From the NCBI GenBank assembly GCA_022563455.1, contig JADFNI010000030.1, positions 1-13,029 on the forward strand: a stretch of DNA of 13,029 bases, given 5' to 3'. Of the stretch, positions 1-7,900 are shown piece after piece. The translations under genes were made by a program, and so were the position numbers. A model generated the notes under the pieces. It made no database searches. It was not told the DNA's origin and saw only the letters and a list, made by a program, of their open reading frames with translations. Source of the DNA: Nanobdellota archaeon (GTDB lineage: Archaea; Nanobdellota; Nanobdellia; Pacearchaeales; GW2011-AR1). The first letter of the stretch is position 1. The number at the start of each line of letters is the position of its first letter.

Positions 1-2472
1 CATAGGACCAGTCAACAAACAGGTATTATTCAAAACCCCATCAATATATATTGCCGAATAAGTCCCATCCCATGTTCCAATAATATGGATCCAAGTCCCT
101 GCATTAAATGTCATTGCACTAGTAACCTCACACTGTTGATTTACCCCAGAATTCCGAAATCTAAAAGAAAAAACATCTGTATTCTGCCTAAATAACAACT
201 TCCACCCACCAATTCCATCATACTTATCTATTGGAACATGATTATCAGAAGTAGTAGAATCAAAATCAGGTTTCACCCACAAAGATAAAGTAAAATCAGT
301 TACCATACCTTCTAATTCTGGTGAGTTATCTATTACAGAGTAATCATCAACCCCATCAAAATTAAATGCTCCTCCAATTTTTCCAGCACTTACAAATTCG
401 CTCCCATTGTAAATATTCATATCATTATTATTTTCAGTGTAATCATATGCTATATTTGCACTAGTATTCGTATCAAATGGTAAATATAACATTAAAGAAT
501 CATAAGGCGAAACATCACTAATATTCAAATGCGTAAAATTATTTTCAGGTACAACATCCTCATATAAAAATATTTTTTCGTCCGACACATCAGTTACAAC
601 AAACTCATAAGTTTGAGCCGACAAATGAGGAACAACCCATTCAATATAATCCATAATCCCATCTCCATCAAAGTCATAGGAGACAAATTCTATTCTTTTT
701 TTAACAAGTCCAGACTTATCCCCTGAAAGTCTGAGTGCAACTTCGCCTTCAAGAGTTTCATCAAAAAAATCCCCACCATCTAAATCATCTAAAACAACTT
801 GGCCAGTTAAAAGGATATTAAAAGACTCATCGGTTTCATTAGAACCAATATCTTCACCAACAACAATTTCATCATCGCTAGAATTTTCTCCACCCGCAAC
901 TTCTTCAATCACTCCAGTAACATTTTCCCCATCAGAAATATTTAATCTTTCTAGAGAAATCTCATCTATAAAAGAATCGTTTATAGAGTCTAGCAAAGTA
1001 ACTTCTTCTACAATTCCTAAAATATCTTCTAAAATATCTTCACTAGAAACATCTTCTAAAGGAGCATACCAATAAAGTGCAATGTCACTTCGATTCATAG
1101 AAATATTATATTCATCAACCAAAGTATAAGCTAAAATTTCTGTGTAATTTAATTCATCAGGAGCGTGAACAATTATTCTTTTTCCAACAGGAGTCTTAGT
1201 CTCATTAGCAACTGGCGCTTCAGTATAATATTCCAAAGCAATTTCTGTTTCTCCAACAATAATTTCTGTCAAATTCAAATTAATAACTGTTGAATTTTCA
1301 GTCCTAGTTATCTTTTCAGAATCTTCTTCAATTAAAATCACATTTCCAGTAATACCAAATGACTTAATAAAATTCCAAAATCGCGTAATAAATCCCCCAT
1401 TACTCTTTAAGTCATAGACCACATCCCCTGTAAGAAGTCCAGCAGCAATTTCCTCCCGACCAATAGCTTCAATCAGATCTTCATATTCTTCAATTTCACT
1501 TTCCGCAATCACTATTTCTTCATCAGTCAAAATAGATATATTTTCTGCCCCACTTGGAAGCTCAATATTTAAGCCAGAACTTATATTTGTCACATTAATT
1601 TTCTTAATCCACTTAACCGGTCGTCCAATAACAGCCTTATATTGTAATGTGGTTATATTTTCAATACTAATATTAGAAACAGTTTCGTTAGTCTCATTCA
1701 ACAAAGTTTCGTTCAAAACCGTAACGTTCGTAATATTCAAATCTTCAATTGTTATATTGGTATCTGTCAAATTTTCCAAAGTTGTTGTTTCATTTACAAA
1801 AGTTAAATTTTCAGCGGTTTCATTGAAATCAAGAGTTTCATTAGTCTCATTCACAAGAGTTTCATTGATATCTATAGTTGGAATATCTGGAAATATTGCA
1901 TCTTCAGTGTCATTTGTTGTTTCATTTCCAGTTATCGCTTCAATTCCATCAGTCGTTTCATTTTCTATATCCTCAGTTGTTGTTTCATTTCCAGTTATCT
2001 CTTCACCTGATTCTGCCACAGACAAATCAACTTCAGCCCCATTCATATCTCCAAAAACACCTTCTGGAACAACCTTTTCAGTAGCAGTAGAAGGCCCTCC
2101 AGACCCAGAGGATTCTTTTGCGGCTCCTGTTACGGCCTCCGCTTCTTCTTTTGCTGTCTCCGCTTTCTCTTTCGCTTCTTCTCCTATTCCTTCAACAATT
2201 TTTTCTTCAAAAACAAATCCAGTTACAAAATCTTTAAATTTCACATCATCCGTCCAATTCTCAACAAAGTAATTTGTGGTGTAACCAGCACCAATTAAAA
2301 ATAAAACTCCCAAAAAACCAACCAAGAACTTCAAAGAAACAATATTTTTTTTAGGTTCTATTGCTTTTCCCAAATATCTTTTTTTCACCTTTCCATTTTC
2401 ATCTCTATAACTTTCATAGATATATGGCCCATAGCTCTTCCCCTTTTTTTTAACAACCCTTTTGTAACTCAT
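1..2472 (-). CDS. Large membrane-anchored surface protein with sequon-rich stalk and LamG-like domain, C-terminus cut by window edge
   Basis: The frame is open for 824 codons from ATG at 2472 to base 1 with no stop, so the protein continues beyond the window. Residues 1-42 form a basic, presumably cytoplasmic head with a GPYIYESYRDENGKV-type motif (15-29) and YLG (33-35). One hydrophobic helix follows at about 44-64. Residues 95-125 are Glu/Ala/Lys-rich and probably helical. Residues 160-300 carry 21 N-X-S/T sequons, mostly Asn-Glu-Thr. A DFDGDGIMDYIEW motif (600-612) resembles Asp-rich calcium loops. From about 656 onward the sequence looks like a LamG/concanavalin-like jelly roll (LYLPFD, FNFDGVDDY, LSLWVKP, WIHIIGTWDG, YIDG). 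I infer an extracellular, glycosylated, ligand- or glycan-binding protein held by a single N-terminal anchor. It is divergent from rps8e and has its own TATA box. Its exact family and function are not recognised. Confidence 0.85.
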   Translation of the reverse strand, partial: MSYKRVVKKKGKSYGPYIYESYRDENGKVKKRYLGKAIEPKKNIVSLKFLVGFLGVLFLIGAGYTTNYFVENWTDDVKFKDFVTGFVFEEKIVEGIGEEAKEKAETAKEEAEAVTGAAKESSGSGGPSTATEKVVPEGVFGDMNGAEVDLSVAESGEEITGNETTTEDIENETTDGIEAITGNETTNDTEDAIFPDIPTIDINETLVNETNETLDFNETAENLTFVNETTTLENLTDTNITIEDLNITNVTVLNETLLNETNETVSNISIENITTLQYKAVIGRPVKWIKKINVTNISSGLNIELPSGAENISILTDEEIVIAESEIEEYEDLIEAIGREEIAAGLLTGDVVYDLKSNGGFITRFWNFIKSFGITGNVILIEEDSEKITRTENSTVINLNLTEIIVGETEIALEYYTEAPVANETKTPVGKRIIVHAPDELNYTEILAYTLVDEYNISMNRSDIALYWYAPLEDVSSEDILEDILGIVEEVTLLDSINDSFIDEISLERLNISDGENVTGVIEEVAGGENSSDDEIVVGEDIGSNETDESFNILLTGQVVLDDLDGGDFFDETLEGEVALRLSGDKSGLVKKRIEFVSYDFDGDGIMDYIEWVVPHLSAQTYEFVVTDVSDEKIFLYEDVVPENNFTHLNISDVSPYDSLMLYLPFDTNTSANIAYDYTENNNDMNIYNGSEFVSAGKIGGAFNFDGVDDYSVIDNSPELEGMVTDFTLSLWVKPDFDSTTSDNHVPIDKYDGIGGWKLLFRQNTDVFSFRFRNSGVNQQCEVTSAMTFNAGTWIHIIGTWDGTYSAIYIDGVLNNTCLLTGPM
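1916..1999 (-). repeat. Direct repeat pair inside the sequon-rich stalk
   Basis: A 21-base exact repeat occurs at 1916-1936 and 1979-1999, offset by 63 bases (21 codons). Read on the minus strand both copies encode ITGNETT. It lies in a longer tract of imperfect repeats coding for Asn-Glu-Thr units, so the stalk probably grew by in-frame duplication. Confidence 0.7.
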
Positions 2473-2500
2473 TTCGCTAATTAAAATTGGTTAATTTACC

Positions 2501-2509
2501 TTATAAATA
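2501..2509 (-). promoter_or_regulatory. TATA box of the surface-protein gene
   Basis: On the minus strand this reads TATTTATAA, centred about 33 nt before the ATG at 2472. That would give a leader of a few bases or none. No Shine-Dalgarno sequence is seen before the start. The preceding BRE is weak. Confidence 0.5.
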
Positions 2510-2610
2510 TTATGCAAATCTTGTAGAACAACCATATTTCATACATTTTATTTATTCAGAAATGTGGTGTAACTAGATTCTATTAAAATTATTTAGACAA
2601 AGAATCCTAC

Positions 2611-2626
2611 TAGAAAGGTATTTAAA
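2611..2626 (+). promoter_or_regulatory. BRE/TATA promoter of rps8e
   Basis: A purine-rich BRE-like stretch (TAGAAAGG, 2611-2618) is followed by TATTTAAA (2619-2626). The TATA centre is 25.5 nt before the ATG at 2648 but only 10.5 nt before the ATG at 2633. The usual archaeal TATA-to-start spacing therefore points to a leaderless transcript beginning at 2648. Confidence 0.6.
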
Positions 2627-2647
2627 GTAAATATGAGAAAATTAATT

Positions 2648-3007
2648 ATGAGACCTGGAAGAAAGAACAGTGGAGGGCGTTACAAGCGACCAAAGAAAAG
2701 AAAACTTACTGGAAGGCAAGGCCAAGAAAGAATTGTAAAGTTAGGTGAGTCCAAAACTAAAGTTTTGAGAACACGAGGCGGAAAAAATAAACTAGTTTCA
2801 TTCTTACAAAATATTGCAAACGTAATTTCAAAAGGAAAAGGTAAAAAGGTGGCAATAAAAAATGTACTTGAAACACCATCAAATACTTTCCTTGCAAGAC
2901 AAAATATTTTAACAAAAGGAAGCATTATCGAAACGGATCTAGGGAAGGCAAAGATAACAAACAGGCCTTCTCAAGAAGGAAATGTTCAAGCAGTCCTAAT
3001 TGACTAA
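2648..3007 (+). CDS. rps8e: 30S ribosomal protein S8e
   Basis: This is a small basic protein of the archaeal/eukaryotic S8e family, a structural component of the small ribosomal subunit that Bacteria lack. Family marks are the N-terminal GRKNSGGRY followed by a Lys/Arg-rich patch, the RTRGGKNK segment in the middle, and the C-terminal NILTKGSIIETDLGKA and NRPSQEGNVQAVLID stretches. Length from this start is 119 residues, normal for archaeal S8e. An upstream in-frame ATG at 2633 would add five residues (MRKLI). I prefer 2648 because the family usually begins a few residues before the GR motif and because the TATA box sits about 26 nt upstream of 2648. It is followed, on the same strand, by tfb with a separate promoter. 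Confidence 0.93.
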   Translation: MRPGRKNSGGRYKRPKKRKLTGRQGQERIVKLGESKTKVLRTRGGKNKLVSFLQNIANVISKGKGKKVAIKNVLETPSNTFLARQNILTKGSIIETDLGKAKITNRPSQEGNVQAVLID

Positions 3008-3023
3008 ATAAAATACAGAACAA

Positions 3024-3035
3024 GTATATTTTTTA
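3024..3035 (+). terminator. Possible T-tract terminator after rps8e
   Basis: A run of six T within a TA-rich stretch begins about 20 nt after the S8e stop. Archaeal RNA polymerase terminates at such T tracts without needing a hairpin. In sequence this AT-rich the signal is weak evidence. Confidence 0.3.
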
Positions 3036-3086
3036 GTAAATTTTCAATTTATTTATAAAATTATGTCAATTTCACGTGTAAATTAT

Positions 3087-3101
3087 CGAAAACTTTAAAA
3101 A
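3087..3101 (+). promoter_or_regulatory. BRE/TATA promoter of tfb
   Basis: CGAAAAC (3087-3093, BRE-like) is directly followed by TTTAAAAA (3094-3101). The TATA centre lies about 28 nt before the tfb ATG, so the mRNA should have a leader of only a few bases. The gene's own product is the factor that reads BRE elements. Confidence 0.65.
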
Positions 3102-3113
3102 GGGTGTCCCTTT
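3099..3113. repeat. Perfect inverted repeat overlapping the tfb promoter
   Basis: AAAGGG and CCCTTT form six-base arms around a TGT spacer. The dyad overlaps the 3' end of the TATA box and covers the gap between TATA and the expected transcription start. That position suits an operator, but it could be chance. Confidence 0.4.
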
Positions 3114-3125
3114 AAAAGCCTTACT

Positions 3126-4070
3126 ATGGTCGAAGCTAAACAGTGTCCAGAGTGTAATAGTTCTAAGCTAATATACGACGAAACAAGAGGAGAAGTAATT
3201 TGCGGAGCTTGTGGCCTTTTAGTAGAAGAAAAAATGGTTGATACTTCTCATGAACTACGTTCCTTCGACAAATCTGAAAAAAAGTCCCGTGGAGGAGCCC
3301 CAATTTCGCTTCAAAAATTCGATAAAGGTTTAACTACAAACGTCGGAGAAATTTCAGACATCTATAAATTAGATTCAGCTCAAGCTACAAGAAAATATCT
3401 TCGTTTAAAAAAATGGCAAGAAAGAGTCTCCACTTCAATTGAAAGAAACCTAAGACTTGCAATGTCAGAACTTCGAAGAGTAGCTTCTTTTCTAGATTTA
3501 CCGTCCGTAGTAAGGGATGAATCAGCAAGAATTTATAATTTTGTTTTACAAAGAGGACTCGTTCGTGGAAGAAGCATGGAGTCAGTTATAGCCTCATGTA
3601 TTTATGCTGCTTGTAGATCTTACAACATTCCAAGAACCTTAGATGAAATTTCAAGCGCTTCAGAAGTTGAAAGAAAGGAAATAGGAAGAACGTACAGATT
3701 TATAATTAGAAAAATAGGATTAAAAGTCACTCCAAGTTCTCCAAAAGACTATATCTCAAGATTCTCTTCAACATTACATTTATCCCCAGGAACTCAAAAT
3801 GAAGCACTAAAGATATTACAAAAAGCAGAAATTTCTGAACTAACTAGTGGAAGAGGTCCAGCAGGAATAGCAGCAGCAGCCTTATACGTTGCAGCCTTAA
3901 TAAATGACGAAAAGAAAACTCAAAGAGAAGTAGCTGACGTCGCAGGAATAACTGAAGTAACTATTCGAAACAGATACAAAGAACTTCTAGAAAGATTAGA
4001 CTTAGAAGACAAAATGAAAATCAAAGAAAACGAAAGAAGAAAGAAGAAGAAACAACAAGAAGTTGAATAG
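3126..4070 (+). CDS. tfb: Transcription initiation factor B (TFB, TFIIB homologue)
   Basis: TFB binds the TBP-TATA complex and the BRE, recruits archaeal RNA polymerase and sets the start site. The 314-residue product has the full layout. The N-terminal zinc ribbon uses C7, C10, C26 and C29. The B-reader/linker spans about 43-75 (LRSFDKSEKKSRGGAP, then DKGLTT). Two cyclin-like repeats lie at about 106-198 and 206-292. A helix-turn-helix near 265-287 (TQREVADVAGITEVTIRNRYKEL region) contacts BRE in known TFBs. Oddities are Leu44 where many TFBs have Trp in the 'EWRAFD' motif, and a charged Lys/Arg/Glu tail of about 20 residues after the second repeat, making it slightly longer than usual. It has its own promoter with a dyad, which would fit autoregulation but does not prove it. 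Confidence 0.97.
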   Translation: MVEAKQCPECNSSKLIYDETRGEVICGACGLLVEEKMVDTSHELRSFDKSEKKSRGGAPISLQKFDKGLTTNVGEISDIYKLDSAQATRKYLRLKKWQERVSTSIERNLRLAMSELRRVASFLDLPSVVRDESARIYNFVLQRGLVRGRSMESVIASCIYAACRSYNIPRTLDEISSASEVERKEIGRTYRFIIRKIGLKVTPSSPKDYISRFSSTLHLSPGTQNEALKILQKAEISELTSGRGPAGIAAAALYVAALINDEKKTQREVADVAGITEVTIRNRYKELLERLDLEDKMKIKENERRKKKKQQEVE

Positions 4071-4125
4071 TTCTATGACTACATCTAAAAAAATAAATAT
4101 AAATTAGTAAGAACAGGCCAGACAA

Positions 4126-4140
4126 CGAAACATATTTAAA
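4126..4140 (+). promoter_or_regulatory. BRE/TATA promoter of the LAGLIDADG gene
   Basis: CGAAACA (4126-4132) and TATTTAAA (4133-4140) are arranged as in the tfb promoter, with the TATA centre 25.5 nt before the ATG at 4162. This predicts a leaderless mRNA. A dedicated promoter suggests that the gene is expressed and is not just an intron remnant. Confidence 0.65.
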
Positions 4141-4161
4141 TTCAAATTTATTTTAAAAGAT

Positions 4162-4854
4162 ATGAAAATAAAGAAACTGGTTCTAGAATCTCAAAAAGAT
4201 CTCAATATTTTAAGGATAACCAAAGACTATATTGTTGTAAAGGCAAAATATGGGCCTTCTAAAGAAACAAGAATTCCCCTAACCTTAAGTAAAGATTTGT
4301 CAATTTTCGTTTCAATGATCATTGGAGATGGACATCTTAAAAAAAGTAAAAAACAAATAACAATAGAACTCTCAGATAAAAAATTGATAGAATATTTCAA
4401 AAAAATATGTTTTAAGATTTTCAATAGAGAATTTAATATTAATCCAGTTAAACCTAGACCAAATAAAAAGCAATCATGGCATATACCAATAGACAGTAAA
4501 GCAATATATAATCTTTTAAATCAAGTTTTTGAAGTTCCCATTGGTAAAAAGAGTCATACAGTAAAAGTTCCAAAAATAATCAAATCGTCAAAAAAGGAAT
4601 TCAAAAGAGCGTTTCTACAAGGAATAATGCTTACTGAAGGTGGAAAACGAAGAAGAGGATATGGTCTTTCAACAGCAAGTAAAACTCTATGGGAAGATTT
4701 ACAAATTCTTTTTGAAAATATAGGAATTCCTATAAAAAATGATAAATGGCTTTACAAAAAGTATAAAAAGGAATATTATGGCCTAGTATTTAAGAAAGAC
4801 TTCTATCCTATCTTAATGAGGGGATGCCGGAGCGGTCAAACGGGCTGCGCTTAG
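4162..4854 (+). CDS. LAGLIDADG homing endonuclease-like protein whose frame ends inside tRNA-Leu
   Basis: The product is 230 residues with two LAGLIDADG-type motifs, as in single-chain monomeric enzymes. The first is FVSMIIGDGHL (49-59, acidic D56) and the second FLQGIMLTEGG (151-161, with E159 where Asp is more common). In this family those acidic residues hold the metal ions that cut DNA. The protein is basic, as expected for a DNA binder. It is free-standing: no intein splice motifs or host exons surround it. The ATG choice is supported by a promoter 26 nt upstream. The last 12 codons (from 4816) lie over the tRNA, and the TAG stop at 4852-4854 is the anticodon, so the C-terminal MRGCRSGQTGCA is probably an accidental extension past the folded domain. 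Active homing enzyme, relic, or DNA-binding regulator with a LAGLIDADG fold are all possible. Confidence 0.85.
   Translation: MKIKKLVLESQKDLNILRITKDYIVVKAKYGPSKETRIPLTLSKDLSIFVSMIIGDGHLKKSKKQITIELSDKKLIEYFKKICFKIFNREFNINPVKPRPNKKQSWHIPIDSKAIYNLLNQVFEVPIGKKSHTVKVPKIIKSSKKEFKRAFLQGIMLTEGGKRRRGYGLSTASKTLWEDLQILFENIGIPIKNDKWLYKKYKKEYYGLVFKKDFYPILMRGCRSGQTGCA
4787..4794 (+). promoter_or_regulatory. Candidate TATA box of tRNA-Leu inside the upstream reading frame
   Basis: TATTTAAG is centred 27.5 nt before the mature tRNA 5' end. By the 25.5-nt spacing of the neighbouring promoters, transcription would begin near 4816, only about two bases before the tRNA. It lies within codons of the endonuclease gene. 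The BRE ahead of it is poor. Confidence 0.45.
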
Positions 4855-4900
4855 GACGCAGTGGTATATGCCTACGAGGGTTCGAATCCTTCTCTCCTCA
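4818..4900 (+). tRNA. tRNA-Leu (anticodon UAG)
   Basis: This is an 83-nt class II tRNA without intron. The acceptor stem GAGGGGA (4818-4824) pairs with TCTCCTC (4893-4899), with one G-T wobble, and the discriminator A is at 4900. T8 is at 4825. The D stem is CCG/CGG (4827-4829/4841-4843). The anticodon stem is CTGCG/CGCAG (4845-4849/4857-4861), with loop CTTAGGA and anticodon TAG at 4852-4854, reading the Leu CUA codon. The variable arm (4862-4875) forms a short GGT/GCC stem. The T arm is GAGGG-TTCGAAT-CCTTC (4876-4892). CCA is not encoded; TAA follows. The long variable arm and A73 agree with leucine identity. It overlaps the 3' end of the LAGLIDADG frame by 37 nt. Confidence 0.97.
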
Positions 4901-4927
4901 TAAGCGAAGCGAATGGGGATGTGAAAT

Positions 4928-4939
4928 ATTCTATAGAAT
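4928..4939. repeat. Short perfect palindrome in the convergent gap
   Basis: ATTCTATAGAAT is a 12-base perfect palindrome in the 58-bp spacer between tRNA-Leu and the convergent giant-protein gene. It has no loop and no T tract on either side, so it does not look like a terminator. Nothing else is seen in this spacer. Confidence 0.3.
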
Positions 4940-4958
4940 GTTACTCTCCCTATGATGG

Positions 4959-7900
4959 TTAAATTTTACATTCAGAAAATTTATCAAGTACAGCCCCTTT
5001 TTGTCTCACTAAAACATTATCAACATAATTCGGATCTCCAAACTTATATCCCCTATTATTTCCTTCAAGATCTACACAAAATCCACCTACACAACCCCCA
5101 TATCCTTCTCCACAATCGCTATTATCTAAGCATTCAATATCATCAAAACAATCATAATTCCACCCATTATAAGCTCTTATTGTCCTTTTCCATTTAGAAT
5201 ATGTAACTCTTTCTCCTTGCACAGTTACAACCCCATTTCCATCATTTGCCGCCCCAGAACAATAATAATACTTAGACCTACTATCATATTTCTCAATAAG
5301 ATTATTTATTCCTGTTCGGATATTATCTTCTAGAGATTCTTCATCAGGACCAAAAGATCTAGTATTTAATTGCATAATTCCATAACTATAATCTCCACTA
5401 GAAGTCTCATCAAATTTTAAAATATTTTCACCATTACATTCCAAACTACACTCACCAATTTTCCCACAATGTACTAAACTACTCTCTTGCATTGCAAGTT
5501 GCAAAACCATACATTCAAAATTCTTAACTCCAGTCTCTGAAAGAATAACTTCATCACTAAATTTATCTTCATTAGTCTTTAAACTCCTAGCAATTCTTAA
5601 GATATTCTCACCATTAGATTCTTGACATGTAACTGGACTATCAGAAATCCCATCATTTTTATTTATAGGAGTCTTTTCTATTACACCATCAGAAGTCTTA
5701 GATTCACCAATAAAACAGTCATAAAGATCTGTAGCATAAAAATTATAATATCCATCTTGACCACCTTCAGGAAAACCCCTAACCACAATATCTTTATTAA
5801 TCCACTTGTCAACTTCAACAGCTCTCCAATCCTCACCACTACCCGTATCAATATCAATCTCTAAATAGTAGATTCCTTCAAATCTATCTTCCTTTGCTTG
5901 TCCATCATAATCAATCCCTCCAATTTTTACCTGACGACTACCAATACACTTAAGATTATTTGCCTCACTCTCTCCAATTACAACGTCACCGAACTCAAAA
6001 ACAAGCTTTCTTTCAGTAATTACTTCATCTCTCCCAAGTCCATCTTCAGAAATAGATCTACTAGAATAAGATTCATAACCATTAAATCCTTTTTTTTCTG
6101 CAAGAGCTCCTGAAAGTTCTATTGTTTCTTTACCCCCTTCAAAGTCCTGATTTATGAGTCTAATTTTAACAAGGCCTATATTCTCATCAATAAGCGATGC
6201 TGCAATTCCTGGAAGTTTTTCATTAACATTAACCCAATTATTTTGATCTACAGACCACTCCCAAGAACCATCATTAAACCGATAGTAATAATTTCTAACA
6301 TCTCCCCAATCTAATTTATAGATCATAAAATCCCCTACATTTTCTTGATTATCTTCACCCCCTTCATCTTCATCCCCACTAGAACCACTCAAAGCCCCAT
6401 CATCCTTAGGACGAGCTCCACTAGTCCTAATAACCACCTCACCATTTTGATTCGAAATAAGCCTTTGCACTTCTGCAATCAAAGAATATGCTTCTGCTCG
6501 ATCCGCATTAGTTCCAGACGGAATCCTTCCAATAACATTGTCCCCCTCAATTAAATAATCTGGATCTCCAAGTATTCTTTCTAATGGATCAATTATTTTC
6601 TTTTGAATGTCCACAGGTATTTGACATACATTCCCACTAACTACCAAATCTCCAGGCTGCAAATTCCTAATCAATTGACGAATACGAGTCAAAGTTTTTT
6701 GAACCTCTTCATAACTATATGTCGCCTTATCAATTAGTCCCTTTCTATAATTAAGTGTCTCACTTGTTCCACCAGTAAATGCTTGAAGCATTCTTAAATC
6801 CTCTTTAACAGAATCTGTATCAAGCCAACATTTCAATGAAGAATCTCCACACAGTCCAACCTTTTCCCATTTAGTAAGCTGTCCAATTGCCCCTCCAGGA
6901 TTATTAGTCGCGCAAACTCTTATTATTCCATCAAATGCTATATCTGGATTAATTCCCTTTTCAATTCCTGCTTGAAGATTTAAACTTATAAGTGGAAGAA
7001 GAGATCTAGTCCCACTAAGACATTCATCTTCAGTTTCAATATCTCTTGCCTCAGCCTGTTCAGAAACATATTTTTTCTGAACCAAAGCAAGTCCAATGTC
7101 ACTTGTAGTCTCTCCAAATCCGCAATTTAAAAGCCCATCAACTAATACACATAAATCCTTATACCCTTCTGGAGCTGTAAGATCTCTTGATTCGTCCACT
7201 GCCTCTCCCTTTGGAATAAAACCTCTAGCAACTTCTATCGTCGGACTTGAAGTATAATAACTAGTTGCAGGAGGATTTCGAAGATAAACCCTGTATGATA
7301 CACCCTTCTCATTTCCAGCAAAGATATGAAAATAGACCTTATAATGTGCAGTCGGAGGAATTGTTGCATCACTCAAAAGATCCTGACTAAATCTTGCATA
7401 ATATTGACTAGGAGATTCAGGCTCTAAAATGCTATCCAATAAATTAGCACTGTTAGGATAACTAGTTCCAACAAAACTACTACAAACTCCTGTACCAATC
7501 TCACTAACTCCTTGAAGACTAAACACTCTAAAAAGTCTATTAGCATAATTAGCCTCAAAAAACTCTAAACTTTTCTCCAAATTATCAAATGCCGATTTAA
7601 CAGTTCTGTATTCTCCACCACCTCTTGTTCCTTGAGAACCACCAGAGGCTCTCTCAAATGAATTAATAGTTATGGAGCCAAGTATTGGAAATGCTTGTTC
7701 CCAGAATAATTCACAAGTGTAAATAGATGTTATCTCATCACAAATCCCAACATAAGCCCCAGTGTCAATTCTCTCCTGCAAACAAGCTTGTTCGGATTTC
7801 AAAACAGAAATATAATTATCCAGTCCAGCATGAACTCCAGTCAAACATATTGGGACCTTAACCTCTGGAAAATTTGGAAGACAAAGAAGTGTACTTCCAA

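Noticed and set aside
1575..1999. Repeated units that might suggest a CRISPR-like array
   Set aside because: The repeats are in frame, imperfect, short and coding. Spacing varies and there are no unique spacers of constant length.
1649..2272. Plus-strand open frame of 207 codons rich in Ser/Val/Phe
   Set aside because: It is the antisense shadow of the sequon-rich stalk coded on the minus strand. Its composition simply mirrors repeated Asn-Glu-Thr codons, and the minus frame is open for the full 824 codons with sensible domains.
2680..2925. Minus-strand frame of 81 codons
   Set aside because: It is antisense to the clearly recognisable S8e gene.
4818..4900. tRNA gene as an integration (att) site for a mobile element
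   Set aside because: I found no second copy of the tRNA 3' end, no integrase and no flanking direct repeat within the window.
4928..4939. Palindrome as a bidirectional terminator between the convergent genes
   Set aside because: It has no loop, is only 12 bases long and is not followed by a T run on either strand.
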